Counted from the first letter of the stretch, positions 44,184 through 54,950 are shown. The stretch is DNA of 64,000 nucleotides from Sphingobium xanthum (GCF_019737615.1 NZ_JAHKKS010000003.1:28501-92500), one strand, 5' to 3'. Notes: generated from the letters alone by a model not told the origin. A program made the numbers and translations.

Positions 44184-45311
44184 ATGCGCGCCGAAGCCGA
44201 GGCCCATGTCGACCAGATCAATGCCGCGCTCGCCCTGCTGCGCCGCTCGCTCGATTGGGACCGCGCCCTGCGCCGGCTCGACGAGCTGAACGCGCGTGTC
44301 GAGGACCCGACGCTGTGGGACAATCCCAAGGCCGCGCAGGAGGTCATGCGCGAGCGCACACGACTGGATACGTCGATCAACGCAACCCGCTCGATCGAGC
44401 AGGAAATGACCGACACGGCCGAGCTCATCGAGATGGCCGAGGCGGAAGGCGACGAGGATCTCGCCAACGAAGGCGTCGCAAGCCTCGCCGCGCTCGCCGA
44501 GCGCGCTGACAAGGACAAGGTGACCGCACTCCTCTCCGGCGAGGCGGACGGCAACGACACCTATCTCGAAGTCCATGCCGGCGCGGGCGGCACCGAGAGC
44601 CAGGACTGGGCCGAGATGCTGCTGCGCATGTATCAGCGCTGGGCGGAGAAGCGCGGCTGCAAAATCGAGATGATCGAATATCAGGCCGGCGAGCAGGCCG
44701 GCATCAAATCTGCAACTCTGCTCATCAAGGGCGAGAACGCATACGGCTACGCCAAGACCGAAAGCGGCGTGCATCGTCTCGTGCGCATCTCGCCCTATGA
44801 CAGCTCGGCGCGGCGTCATACGTCGTTCAGCTCGGTGTGGGTCTATCCGGTGATCGATGACGACATCGATATCGAGATCAAGGAAAGCGACCTCAAGATC
44901 GACACTTATCGCGCCTCGGGCGCGGGCGGTCAGCACGTCAACACGACCGACTCGGCTGTGCGCATCACCCACGTCCCCTCGGGCATCATCGTCGCCTCGC
45001 AGAACGACCGCTCGCAGCACAAGAACCGCGCGACAGCTATGGGCATGCTGAAGGCCCGGCTCTACGAAGCGGAGCTGCGCAAGCGCGAGGAAGCGGCCAA
45101 CACCGATTATCAGGCCAAGACCGAGATCGGCTGGGGCCACCAGATCCGCTCCTATGTCCTGCAGCCCTATCAGCTGGTGAAGGACCTGCGCACTGGCGTC
45201 ACCTCCACCAGTCCGGACGACGTGCTGGACGGCGCGCTCGATCCGTTCATGGCTGCCGCGCTGGCGCAGAAGGTCACGGGCGAGAAAGTCGATGTCGAGG
45301 ACGTCGATTGA
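44184..45311 (+). CDS. prfB: Peptide chain release factor 2
   Basis: 375 residues in one continuous frame. The GGQ hydrolysis motif is in GAGGQHVNTTDSAVR, and the stop-codon-recognition segment reads RISPYDSSARRHTSF, so SPF is SPY here. The region that carries the +1 programmed frameshift in E. coli reads straight through as LRRSLDWD, so that autoregulation is absent. It terminates translation at UGA and UAA. GGAG lies 8-9 nt upstream of ATG 44184. The next gene starts inside the stop (TGATG). Confidence 0.95.
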   Translation: MRAEAEAHVDQINAALALLRRSLDWDRALRRLDELNARVEDPTLWDNPKAAQEVMRERTRLDTSINATRSIEQEMTDTAELIEMAEAEGDEDLANEGVASLAALAERADKDKVTALLSGEADGNDTYLEVHAGAGGTESQDWAEMLLRMYQRWAEKRGCKIEMIEYQAGEQAGIKSATLLIKGENAYGYAKTESGVHRLVRISPYDSSARRHTSFSSVWVYPVIDDDIDIEIKESDLKIDTYRASGAGGQHVNTTDSAVRITHVPSGIIVASQNDRSQHKNRATAMGMLKARLYEAELRKREEAANTDYQAKTEIGWGHQIRSYVLQPYQLVKDLRTGVTSTSPDDVLDGALDPFMAAALAQKVTGEKVDVEDVD

Positions 45312-46054
45312 TGACGAAAGGCCGGTTGGCATGGCTGCTTCCGGCCTTGCTGGCCGCCAGCCTCTCCGGCTGCGATTCCCTGTCGCCGCAACCGACCGAC
45401 CGGCCGCCGACGGCGCGTGAATTTCCCGAAGCCGATCGCCCCGTCGCGCCGATCATCTCGACCCGCTGGTCGACCGAGGAAGCGCGCGACCGCGTCAACG
45501 AGGCCGAGGAGATCATGGACAAGGCCGGCATCAAGCCGGGCATGACCGTGGCCGATATCGGCGCAGGCGAAGGCTATTACACGGTCCGCCTCGCCCGGCG
45601 CGTCGGGCCGAATGGCCGGGTGCTGGCGCAGGACATCATCGCCGAAGTGATCGATCAGCTCGGCCGGCGCGTCACCAAGGAAAACTGGGAGAATGTAAGC
45701 GTCAAGCTCGGCACGGCGGACGATCCCAAGCTGCCCGACGCCAGCTTCGACCGCGTGCTCATGGTCCATATGTATCACGAGATTTCAGAGCCTTACGCCT
45801 TCCTCTGGCGGCTCTATCCGTCGCTCAAGAAAGGCGGGCAGGTGGTCGTGGTCGACACCAACCGGCCCACCGAACAGCATGGCACGCCACCGGCACTCCT
45901 GCGCTGCGAGTTCGAGGCGATCGGCTTCCGCTTCGTGAGCATAGAGGAGCGCACGGCGGCAGGTGGCTATCTCGCCCGCTTCACCCCCTATGGCGCCCGC
46001 CGCGACCCCGAGGAAATCTCCGCCTGCCGGATCGCGCGGAAAAGCGAATCCTGA
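45311..46054 (+). CDS. Predicted SAM-dependent methyltransferase with lipoprotein signal (COG4798-like)
   Basis: 247 residues. The N-terminus MTKGRLAWLLPALLAASLSGC is a lipoprotein signal with lipobox LSGC. A linker is followed by a Rossmann methyltransferase core: VADIGAGEGYYTVRLARRVG (SAM loop), DASFDRVLMVHMYHEI and KKGGQVVVVDTN. A methyltransferase fold exported to the envelope is odd because SAM is not expected there; relatives with signal peptides are known in this family, function unknown. ATG 45311 overlaps the prfB stop by one base. Confidence 0.8.
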   Translation: MTKGRLAWLLPALLAASLSGCDSLSPQPTDRPPTAREFPEADRPVAPIISTRWSTEEARDRVNEAEEIMDKAGIKPGMTVADIGAGEGYYTVRLARRVGPNGRVLAQDIIAEVIDQLGRRVTKENWENVSVKLGTADDPKLPDASFDRVLMVHMYHEISEPYAFLWRLYPSLKKGGQVVVVDTNRPTEQHGTPPALLRCEFEAIGFRFVSIEERTAAGGYLARFTPYGARRDPEEISACRIARKSES

Positions 46055-46074
46055 ACAGAGTGGGCAATGGCCCC

Positions 46075-46106
46075 TTCAGCCCCTCCCCTCAAGGGGATGG
46101 GCTGAA
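46075..46106. terminator. Intergenic hairpin, possible transcript end
   Basis: TTCAGCCC..CCCC-TCAA-GGGG..GGGCTGAA folds into a long stem with a small internal mismatch, 20 bp after the methyltransferase gene. No T-run follows it, so a terminator role is weakly supported. Confidence 0.45.
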
Positions 46107-46134
46107 ACCCAACTCATCCGTTCGACCGAGGGAC

Positions 46135-46172
46135 AATAGCGATACAACCTATGCTTAGTCTTATGCTAAGCA
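46135..46172. repeat. Fragment of dispersed repeat end plus small hairpin
   Basis: AATAGCGATACAACCT at 46135-46150 matches the right end of the element at 15874-16016 (AATAGCAATACAACCT, one difference), without the rest of the element. Directly after it TGCTTAG/CTAAGCA form a 7-bp stem with 7-nt loop. It lies 10 bp before the GNAT gene and may affect its expression. Confidence 0.5.
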
Positions 46173-46181
46173 GTCTCCGCT

Positions 46182-47348
46182 ATGGACGCTGGCATGAAGG
46201 TGGGACATGTGCCGATCCAGTCAGACGCGCCGAGCGGCGCGGCAGCGGCCCCGGCCGCGGCCCGCGATGACGGGCTCGCCCGGCTGGAGGGAGGCTGTGC
46301 AGAGCCCAATCCCTTTTACGGACCCGCCCTGCTGGACACCGCCTGCACGGTACTCGATCCCGATGCCGATGTCCGCCTCGTTGATGCGATCGATGATCGG
46401 GGCGTCATCATCGGCCGTCTGCCGGTCACGCAAAGCCGAGAACATGGCCGCTTCCCGCTACGCAACACCACCAACTGGCTCCACCGCCACTGTTTCTACG
46501 GCGCGCCGTTGCTCCTAGCCGGCCGGGAGGACGAGGCCTGGCGCACCATTCTAACCTCGCTCGACGCCGCGCCCTGGTCCGGCACGTTCCTGCACCTGCG
46601 CAATGTCGATGCGGAAGGGCCGGCCGTCGCCGCGCTCAAGCGCATCTGCGCGGCGCAGGGTCGCCGCTGCGAGGAAGTCGGCCGTTATGAGCGCGCGCTC
46701 CTCGCCAGCGACAAGGACGCCGAGACCTACTGGATGGACAATGTCCGTTCCAAGAAGCGCAAGGAATTGCGCCGCCTGCAATCGCGCCTCGCCGAGCTGG
46801 GTGCGATCGAACGCCGCCATCTCGCCGATGCCGCCGAATTGCCGCACTGGATCGACGCCTTCCTGCTGCTCGAGGCCAAGGGCTGGAAAGGCGAACAGGG
46901 AACCGCGCTCGGCTCGCGCGCCGAGGACAGCGCTTTCTTGCGCCAGGCTTGCGCCCGCGCCTTCGAGGCCGGCCAGCTGGATCTGCTGCGCATCGATTGC
47001 GCGGGCCAGCCGATCGCCATGCTCATCAACTTCGTGAGCACGACCGGGGGCTTTTCGTTCAAGATCGCCATCGATCCCGAGTTCGCCCGCTATTCGCCAG
47101 GCGTGCTGATCGAGCAGGACAATCTCGCCCGCGTGCTCGATGCCAGGGTCGCCCCCTGGATGGACAGCTGCGCCGCGCCCGATCATCCGATGATCGACAG
47201 CCTCTGGGGCGAGCGCCGCATCATCGCGCAATATCGCATCGGCCTGAACAAGCCGGGCCTATCCGGCCTCGCCGGCCGCCTCGCCTTGCCTGCAATGACG
47301 CTCGTCGAGCAGGCTTATGCCCGCATCAAGTCTGGAGCTCGCTCATGA
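46182..47348 (+). CDS. GNAT-fold acyltransferase (CelD/BcsL, Acetyltransf_6; FemAB-like)
   Basis: 388 residues. DNVRSKKRKELRRLQSRLAELG, WIDAFLLLEAKGWKGEQGTAL and LINFVSTTGGFSFKIAIDPEFARYSPGVLI are hallmarks of the CelD/Acetyltransf_6 group, found in cellulose, exopolysaccharide and exosortase loci. It probably transfers an acyl or aminoacyl group to a surface polymer. Start ATG 46182 or 46194. It overlaps the cupin gene by ATGA. A distant paralogue lies at 53883-54950. Confidence 0.78.
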   Translation: MDAGMKVGHVPIQSDAPSGAAAAPAAARDDGLARLEGGCAEPNPFYGPALLDTACTVLDPDADVRLVDAIDDRGVIIGRLPVTQSREHGRFPLRNTTNWLHRHCFYGAPLLLAGREDEAWRTILTSLDAAPWSGTFLHLRNVDAEGPAVAALKRICAAQGRRCEEVGRYERALLASDKDAETYWMDNVRSKKRKELRRLQSRLAELGAIERRHLADAAELPHWIDAFLLLEAKGWKGEQGTALGSRAEDSAFLRQACARAFEAGQLDLLRIDCAGQPIAMLINFVSTTGGFSFKIAIDPEFARYSPGVLIEQDNLARVLDARVAPWMDSCAAPDHPMIDSLWGERRIIAQYRIGLNKPGLSGLAGRLALPAMTLVEQAYARIKSGARS

Positions 47349-48190
47349 CCGCGACCACCGCCACTTTCCCGGCCGAGGCGATCGCTGCTTTCTCCGCCGC
47401 TTATCCCGATCGCCACCAACGCCTGACGCATCGCCTCACCGGCCATCCCCTGCTGACGCGCGAGGCGATCGCCGCGCTGGCGGAGCGGCACCCGCAAGAG
47501 CGCATGGAGTTCAATCTTGGCACGTTGCCACTCGGCATCCGCCCGGAGGACACGCCTGCCAACGGCCTCAGCGTCGCCGAGACCATCCGCACGATCGACG
47601 ACAACAAGAGCTGGATCGTCATCAAGAATGTCGAGCGCGACCCGGCCTATGCCGCGCTGCTCGACGAGCTGCTGGGCGAGCTGGAGCCGATCGTGAAAGG
47701 CCGCACCGGGCCGATGGAACATCGCGAGGCGTTCATCTTCTTCACCTCGCCGGGCAGCGTCACCCCGTTCCACATGGATCCCGAGCACAATATCCTCATG
47801 CAGATCGAGGGTGAGAAGATCATGACGGTCTTCCCTGCCGCCGATGCCGCACTCGTACCGCCCGAGCAGAGCGAAGCCTTCCACGCCGGGGCGCATCGCA
47901 ATCTGCAATGGGAGGAGGACTTCCTCGCCAAGGGCGATGCCGTGCATCTGACGCCGGGCGACGCAATCCTCGTCCCGGTGAAGGCGCCGCATTTCGTGCA
48001 GAATGGCGATGCCGTCTCGATCAGCCTCTCGATCACCTGGCGTTCGGAGCGTTCGGTCGCGGAAGGCGAACTGCACAGCTTCAATCGCCTGCTGCGCGCC
48101 AGGGGGCTTCCCCTGGTCAGCATCGGCGCCAAACCCGAAGCGCAGAAGATCGCGAGGATCGGCTACCGGGTGATGCGCAAGCTCAGCTAA
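47345..48190 (+). CDS. Cupin-like (JmjC-related, cupin_8) oxygenase-type protein
   Basis: 281 residues. The double-stranded beta-helix has the iron site HMDPEHN (HxD) in PGSVTPFHMDPEHNIL and a distal His in VKAPHFVQNG, as in Fe(II)/2-oxoglutarate hydroxylases of the cupin_8 group. Other residues (NKSWIVIKNVERDPAY) fit. It probably hydroxylates a protein or a small molecule; the target is unknown. Coupling by ATGA to the GNAT gene suggests both modify the same substrate. Confidence 0.82.
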   Translation: MTATTATFPAEAIAAFSAAYPDRHQRLTHRLTGHPLLTREAIAALAERHPQERMEFNLGTLPLGIRPEDTPANGLSVAETIRTIDDNKSWIVIKNVERDPAYAALLDELLGELEPIVKGRTGPMEHREAFIFFTSPGSVTPFHMDPEHNILMQIEGEKIMTVFPAADAALVPPEQSEAFHAGAHRNLQWEEDFLAKGDAVHLTPGDAILVPVKAPHFVQNGDAVSISLSITWRSERSVAEGELHSFNRLLRARGLPLVSIGAKPEAQKIARIGYRVMRKLS

Positions 48191-48287
48191 GCCGCGCCCG
48201 CTCCAAAAGGCGGTCCCCGCTCAACATGATCGAAATGGCGCGCTGCATATGATGCGCGCCGCGTGATCGCTTTTTCAGAACTCTCTG

Positions 48288-48302
48288 ACGAACTTTGTTC
48301 GT
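48288..48302. promoter_or_regulatory. Palindrome upstream of katG, possible operator
   Basis: ACGAAC-TTT-GTTCGT is a perfect 6-bp-arm palindrome about 75 bp before the katG start, in an otherwise A/T-richer promoter stretch. An oxidative-stress regulator could bind here, but it does not clearly fit the OxyR or Fur consensus. Confidence 0.35.
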
Positions 48303-48364
48303 TTTCGTCATCAACGCGCCAGGCGTAGCCTCCATCTTCGACAGACCAGCCCCAAAAGCCATAG

Positions 48365-50578
<2,214 letters not shown>

Positions 50579-50618
50579 CGGCAATTTCCGGATCGCCCAG
50601 CGCGGTCCGGCCCGAGGA

Positions 50619-50657
50619 GGAAACCGCCGCACCGGCAAAACGGTGGGGCGGTTTTCC
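50619..50657. terminator. Terminator-type hairpin after katG
   Basis: GGAAACCGCCGCACCG pairs with CGGTGGGGCGGTTTTCC around GCAAAA, about 40 bp after the katG stop. The stem carries its own T-run (GGTTTTCC) on the right arm and A-run on the left, so it may work in both directions. Confidence 0.65.
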
Positions 50658-50774
50658 ATATACGCGCCCTCCGGACATGATCGCTCGATGTCCGAGGTAA
50701 GGATGTTGACTCGACCTTCACATTATGGAAACGATGTTACGACTGTCGAAACCAATATCATATAGGATTCCAGC

Positions 50775-51758
50775 ATGGGGAGAGGCGATAGCACGGCAGC
50801 TTCGGTTGTCGAGCGCTTCAATACGGATATGTTGATCGCGACCGGCCGCACGCGGGCGTGGAACGACATCTATTCCTCCCGCCTCGCCAGCGCGGACGTG
50901 ATCCCGCGCTTCCGGGATTTCTCCGCCGGCCTCGATATTGGCGGCCTTGGCCAGCTCGGCATGGTGCGGCACATGACCGGCCCCTGCACCATCACCCGCA
51001 CCGCCGACCATATTGACGAGGCGCGACAACAACGCGTCTACTCCTTCCTGATCCAGCTGAGCGGCGAAGCGCATTTCAGCCAGGGCGACCGGCACGTCGT
51101 GCTGCGTAGCGGGGATGTCAGCTTTTGCGACAACGGCATGCCGCACAGCAACAGCCTGGGCGGCGACGCGGGAATGCTGCTGGTGCGCGTGCCCGACGAT
51201 GTAATGCGGGACTATCTGCCATTCCCCGAAGCGATCCGCGGCCGCCGGCTCTGCGCGCGCAAGGGCGTCGCCGCGATCGCCACCAGCATGGCGTGCAGCC
51301 TCTGGCGGCAGGTCGAGCGCGGCATCGAACCGGCTCATGCCGATGTACTCGCCCATCAGCTGGTCGATCTCTTCGTGACGTCCTACAGCCAGACCTATGG
51401 CGAGGAAATGAGCGGCCCCTATGCCGATGCGGCCGTGCATGCCCGCGCGACCGCCTATATCGACGAGATGATCCGCGATCCGGGCCTCAGTGCGCGCGGT
51501 ACGGCCAAGGCGACGGGCATCACCACCGGCCAGCTGCTCGCGATGTTCATCCGGCGCGGAGACAGCTTCGGCGGCTATGTGTCGCGCCGCCGGCTCGATC
51601 AGGCCGCGCGTCATCTGCGCAACCCGCGCTGGCGGGGGTCGACCATCTCGGAAGTCGCCTACAGCGTCGGCTATAACAGCGTGCCGCTGTTCAACCGCAC
51701 CTTCCACGGCCGGTTCGGTGTCAGCCCGGGCGACTATCGGCGTGCGAGGCTGAACTAG
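50775..51758 (+). CDS. AraC-family transcriptional regulator
   Basis: 327 residues. The N-terminal half is an AraC-binding-like cupin domain (QLSGEAHFSQGDRHVVLRSGD). The C-terminal double helix-turn-helix has TAKATGITTGQLLAMFIRRG and ISEVAYSVGYNSVPLFNRTFHGRFGVSPGDYRR, the AraC signature. The effector is not evident. A SnoaL-like gene follows on the same strand 75 bp downstream and is a candidate target. Confidence 0.92.
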   Translation: MGRGDSTAASVVERFNTDMLIATGRTRAWNDIYSSRLASADVIPRFRDFSAGLDIGGLGQLGMVRHMTGPCTITRTADHIDEARQQRVYSFLIQLSGEAHFSQGDRHVVLRSGDVSFCDNGMPHSNSLGGDAGMLLVRVPDDVMRDYLPFPEAIRGRRLCARKGVAAIATSMACSLWRQVERGIEPAHADVLAHQLVDLFVTSYSQTYGEEMSGPYADAAVHARATAYIDEMIRDPGLSARGTAKATGITTGQLLAMFIRRGDSFGGYVSRRRLDQAARHLRNPRWRGSTISEVAYSVGYNSVPLFNRTFHGRFGVSPGDYRRARLN

Positions 51759-51833
51759 GCCCGCCTTCGCGTCATCCACGTTGACAAAGTCGTCCGCGCC
51801 GGGCGATTTGCCGCCAGCAAGGAGAGACGCCAC

Positions 51834-52358
51834 ATGACAGCCCCAGCCTCTTACGGCGCAAATTATGCGCAGGACCGCGCCGAGATCGAGGACCTCATGT
51901 CCCGCTATCTCTTCGCCATGGATTATGGCGACATCGAATCCTACATGGCGACCTTCACGCAGGACGCCGAGCTCGAATTCGCCACCGGCACCTACTCCGG
52001 ACAGGATGCGATCCGCGAGTCCGTCACCCGGTTCAAGCAGAACATCGGGAAATTATACACGATCGAGAACGGCAGCCCCGCGACGCTGCGCCACGTGCTG
52101 CTGCAGGCCGTGATCCGCGTGGAGGGCGATCGTGGCTGGACGACGTCGCTCTGGATGGAAATGGCCAATGACGGGCCGGGCGACAGCTTCAAGATGGGCA
52201 CCTTCGGCATCTATGAAGACGAGTTGCGCCGGGTCGACGGCAAATGGCTGTTCAGCCGCCGCCGCGTGCTCAACGAGTTCCTGAAGGGCCGCCATTCCGG
52301 CCCGGACAACCCGGTGCTCGCGATGGACGCCGCCGCGAGCGCCTTCGCAGGCAAGTAG
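51834..52358 (+). CDS. SnoaL-like (NTF2-fold) protein
   Basis: 174 residues. DRAEIEDLMSRYLFAMDYGDIESYMATFTQDAEL is the N-terminal signature of the SnoaL-like/ring-hydroxylating beta-like NTF2 fold, ending with LRRVDGKWLFSRRRVL. Members are hydrolases, isomerases or dehydratases on small hydrophobic molecules, or non-enzymatic. AAGGAGAG lies upstream. The AraC gene before it may control it. The substrate is unknown. Confidence 0.85.
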   Translation: MTAPASYGANYAQDRAEIEDLMSRYLFAMDYGDIESYMATFTQDAELEFATGTYSGQDAIRESVTRFKQNIGKLYTIENGSPATLRHVLLQAVIRVEGDRGWTTSLWMEMANDGPGDSFKMGTFGIYEDELRRVDGKWLFSRRRVLNEFLKGRHSGPDNPVLAMDAAASAFAGK

Positions 52359-52420
52359 CGCCGCCGATCTGGCGGTTTGCGATGCGCGGCGCATCAAGGG
52401 GAGCAGGAGATTTCGAGATC

Positions 52421-52574
52421 ATGCTTCCCCGCCGCGCTGGCCTGCTCGCCGCTCTGACCTTGCTTGCCGCGACACCGGCGATCATCCCGGCGGCGGCGAG
52501 CCCCCGCAACTTTCGCTTTCGTTCCCTCGGTCGCGCGCTATGGCTCGCGCAATCCTGCCAGGAGACCCTCGATC
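52421..52574 (+). pseudogene. Orphan signal-peptide start, possible gene remnant
   Basis: An ATG at 52421 with GGGAGCAGGAG upstream encodes a textbook signal peptide (MLPRRAGLLAALTLLAATPA then IIPAAAS). The frame then runs out of recognisable character and would continue antagonistically into the sugar dehydrogenase gene. It looks like the surviving start of a lost exported protein, or a mis-read leader. No family is recognised. Confidence 0.3.
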
Positions 52575-53708
52575 ATGCGCTCTCGTTCGCTCGGCCTGTC
52601 GCTCGCTTTTGCCCTCCTCGCCGCGAGCCCGGCGCTGGCCCAGCTCTCGCCGCCGGTCCCGGCGCAGCCCGAAAGCGAACTGCCCTTCACCATGACCACG
52701 GTCGGCACGTTCGACGCGCCCTGGTCCATGGCCTTCCTGCCCGGCGGCAAGATCATCGTGACACAGAAACAGGGCGCCATGATCCTGTTCGATCCGGCAA
52801 GCGGCGAGAAGAAGACGCTCGCCGGCACGCCCGCAGTCGTCAGCGCCGGTCAGGGCGCGATGATGGACATCGCCCTCTCTCCCGATTTCGCGAAGTCGAA
52901 GAAGATCTATTTCAGCTATTCCGAGGCCGGTGAAGGCAAAACCAACGGCGCCGCGCTCGCCACCGCGACCCTGGACGAGACCGGCGCCGCGCTGAAGGAC
53001 GTGAAGGTCATCTTCCGCGCGCATCCTTATATCGAGAGCGGCGCGCACTGGTCCGGCCGCATCGCCTTCTCGCCGGACAAGAAATATCTGTTCTTCACGA
53101 ATGGCGAGCGCGCCAAGGCCGATCCGGCGCAGGACCCGACCGCCACGCTCGGCAAGGTGCTGCGGCTCAATCTTGACGGCACGCCCGCCAAGGGCAATCC
53201 GCTCGCGAAACAGGGCTTTCATCCCGCCATCTGGACCTATGGCCAGCGCAACCTGACCGGGCTCGCCTTCGATCGCGATGGGCACCTCTGGGAAGTCGAG
53301 ATGGGCCCGCTCGGCGGCGACGAGGTCAATCTCATCAAGCCCGGCACCAACTATGGCTGGCCCAAAGCATCCAACGGCAGCAACTATAACGGCACCGACA
53401 TTCCCGATCACACGCCTGCCGACGGCTTCACGCCGCCCAAGGTCTTCTGGAACCCGTCGCTCGCCCCGGCCTCCATGGCCTATTACGACGCGGCCTTGTT
53501 CCCCGCATGGAAGAACTCGCTGTTCATCACTGGCCTTTCCGGAATGGCGCTCGCGCGCGTGTCGCTGAACGGCGAGACCGCGACCAAGGCCGATCACTGG
53601 CGGCTCGGCATGCGCCTGCGCAATGTCCGCGTCGGCCCGGATGGCGCGCTCTGGCTGTTGCAGGACGGCCCCAACGGCAAGATGCTGAAGCTCACGCCCA
53701 AGGGGTGA
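52575..53708 (+). CDS. PQQ-dependent sugar dehydrogenase-like exported protein
   Basis: 377 residues. The signal peptide ends at PALAQ. The six-bladed propeller of the soluble aldose sugar dehydrogenase family follows: FDAPWSMAFLPGGKIIVTQK, GQGAMMDIALSPDF, YGQRNLTGLAFDRDGHLWEVEMGPLGGDEVNLI, NYGWPKAS. Members oxidise aldoses in the periplasm using PQQ and calcium. AGGAG precedes ATG 52575. A PQQ biosynthesis cluster is not in the window. Confidence 0.9.
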   Translation: MRSRSLGLSLAFALLAASPALAQLSPPVPAQPESELPFTMTTVGTFDAPWSMAFLPGGKIIVTQKQGAMILFDPASGEKKTLAGTPAVVSAGQGAMMDIALSPDFAKSKKIYFSYSEAGEGKTNGAALATATLDETGAALKDVKVIFRAHPYIESGAHWSGRIAFSPDKKYLFFTNGERAKADPAQDPTATLGKVLRLNLDGTPAKGNPLAKQGFHPAIWTYGQRNLTGLAFDRDGHLWEVEMGPLGGDEVNLIKPGTNYGWPKASNGSNYNGTDIPDHTPADGFTPPKVFWNPSLAPASMAYYDAALFPAWKNSLFITGLSGMALARVSLNGETATKADHWRLGMRLRNVRVGPDGALWLLQDGPNGKMLKLTPKG

Positions 53709-53738
53709 GGGTAAAGGAAACCAACCCCCAACCAACCG

Positions 53739-53856
53739 CGTCACCCGGGGCTTGACCCGGGGTCCCGCTGCCTTTTCCGCCATATCGATCAAGCGGACTT
53801 TCTGAAATCGAACTCCCGTCCAAGAAGCGGGACCCCGGGTCAAGCCCGGGGTGACG
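53739..53856. repeat. Long inverted repeat, 31-bp arms
   Basis: The arms at 53739-53769 and 53826-53856 (CGTCACCCGGGGCTTGACCC...TCCCGCT and its complement) match 30 of 31 positions around a 56-bp A/T-richer centre. GGTCAAGCCCGGGGTGACG-type repeats are common in Alphaproteobacteria. It fills the gap between convergent genes and can serve as a bidirectional transcript end. Confidence 0.8.
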
Positions 53857-53882
53857 GATATTCTGGGTCCGAAATCAGCCCC

Positions 53883-54950
53883 TCACCGACGCAAAATACG
53901 CCGCAGCCAATACTCCACTTCCAGCGCCGGCGAGAAGCGCTCGATCTGCCACCATTGCAGCTCTTCCGCGCCGGTCGCGAGGCTCTCCTTGTAGCGGTCC
54001 TTGCCCGCCAGCAGCGAATAGAGCGCAAGGCCGCGCGCCGCATAATGCGCAACCGCAGCCATATGCGTGACGAGGCCGGGCTTGTCCTTTGGACTGACCG
54101 GCTCGGCAAAGGCGGACTGATAGTTCATCGCGCGGTCGCCATGGACGAAGTTCAGCAGATAGCCGGTCACGTCGCCGCCAATCGTGACGCGCAACAGATC
54201 AACCGCGCCCGACGCCAGCCCTGTCCGGGCGATCTCCGCCGCGAAGGCGCGAAACATCGGCGCGTCCCAGGCATTGTCGGCATGGCGCCCGACGTTGAGC
54301 GCGCGCATCCGCTCGAGCCAGTCGGCCAGCTCGGCGGCATTCGCCGCGCGCTGGACGCCGATCTCGCCGTCGCCATGGTCCTTGAGCGAGCGCCTGATCT
54401 GGCTGCGCGTATTGCTGGAGAGCAGGGAAAGATAGTCACCGACCGCTTCGCGCACGGCCGCCAGCCCCACGCCATAGGCCGGCGACACGTCGACCAGAAT
54501 GCGCCGCCGCGCGGGCACCGCGCCGATCAGCGCGCAATCGTCAGCCACGCCATTCAGGCGCAGCACGCGCCAGTCGCTCCGGCGCGCGAGCAGATGCGCG
54601 AAGGCCGCGTTCACCTCTTCCTCATGGTCACGCGCGGCGAGCGGCGCATTATATTCGATGAAGACCCGGTCGGCTTCCGCGTCGCCCGCCTCGTTCAGGC
54701 GCAGCGTCTTCACCTTGCCGAGCTTGCGCGCCTCACGCGAGAGGCCGAGCAGTGCCAGGCCGATGTCCGCGCCATCCTCGCTCTGCACGCTGACGAGGTC
54801 CGGCCGCGCGCCGGTCGCGCGCAGCCAGCTGCCGATCCACGTCCAGCTCAGGAAGAAGCTGGTGTCCGCCTGCGCCTCCAGCGCACGCCAGCGCGGCTCG
54901 AGCACCTCGATCGGCGGCAGCGGTTCCTGCATGGCGATGACGGCGGTCAT
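53883..54950 (-). CDS. GNAT-fold acyltransferase (CelD/BcsL, Acetyltransf_6; FemAB-like)
   Basis: 355 residues. FFLSWTWIGSWLRATGARPDLV is the typical N-terminal CelD segment, followed by NTRSQIRRSLKDHG and VTGYLLNFVHGDRAMNYQSAFA and the C-terminal FSLLAGKDRYKESLATG-like block (LYSLLAGKDRYKESL). It resembles acyltransferases in polysaccharide and exosortase loci and is a distant paralogue of 46182-47348. The substrate is unknown. It stands alone between a repeat and the S24 regulator. Confidence 0.75.
   Translation of the reverse strand: MTAVIAMQEPLPPIEVLEPRWRALEAQADTSFFLSWTWIGSWLRATGARPDLVSVQSEDGADIGLALLGLSREARKLGKVKTLRLNEAGDAEADRVFIEYNAPLAARDHEEEVNAAFAHLLARRSDWRVLRLNGVADDCALIGAVPARRRILVDVSPAYGVGLAAVREAVGDYLSLLSSNTRSQIRRSLKDHGDGEIGVQRAANAAELADWLERMRALNVGRHADNAWDAPMFRAFAAEIARTGLASGAVDLLRVTIGGDVTGYLLNFVHGDRAMNYQSAFAEPVSPKDKPGLVTHMAAVAHYAARGLALYSLLAGKDRYKESLATGAEELQWWQIERFSPALEVEYWLRRILRR

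Noticed and set aside
44160..44300. Programmed +1 frameshift in prfB
   Set aside because: No in-frame UGA or CUUUGA-type slippery site is present; the frame is continuous.
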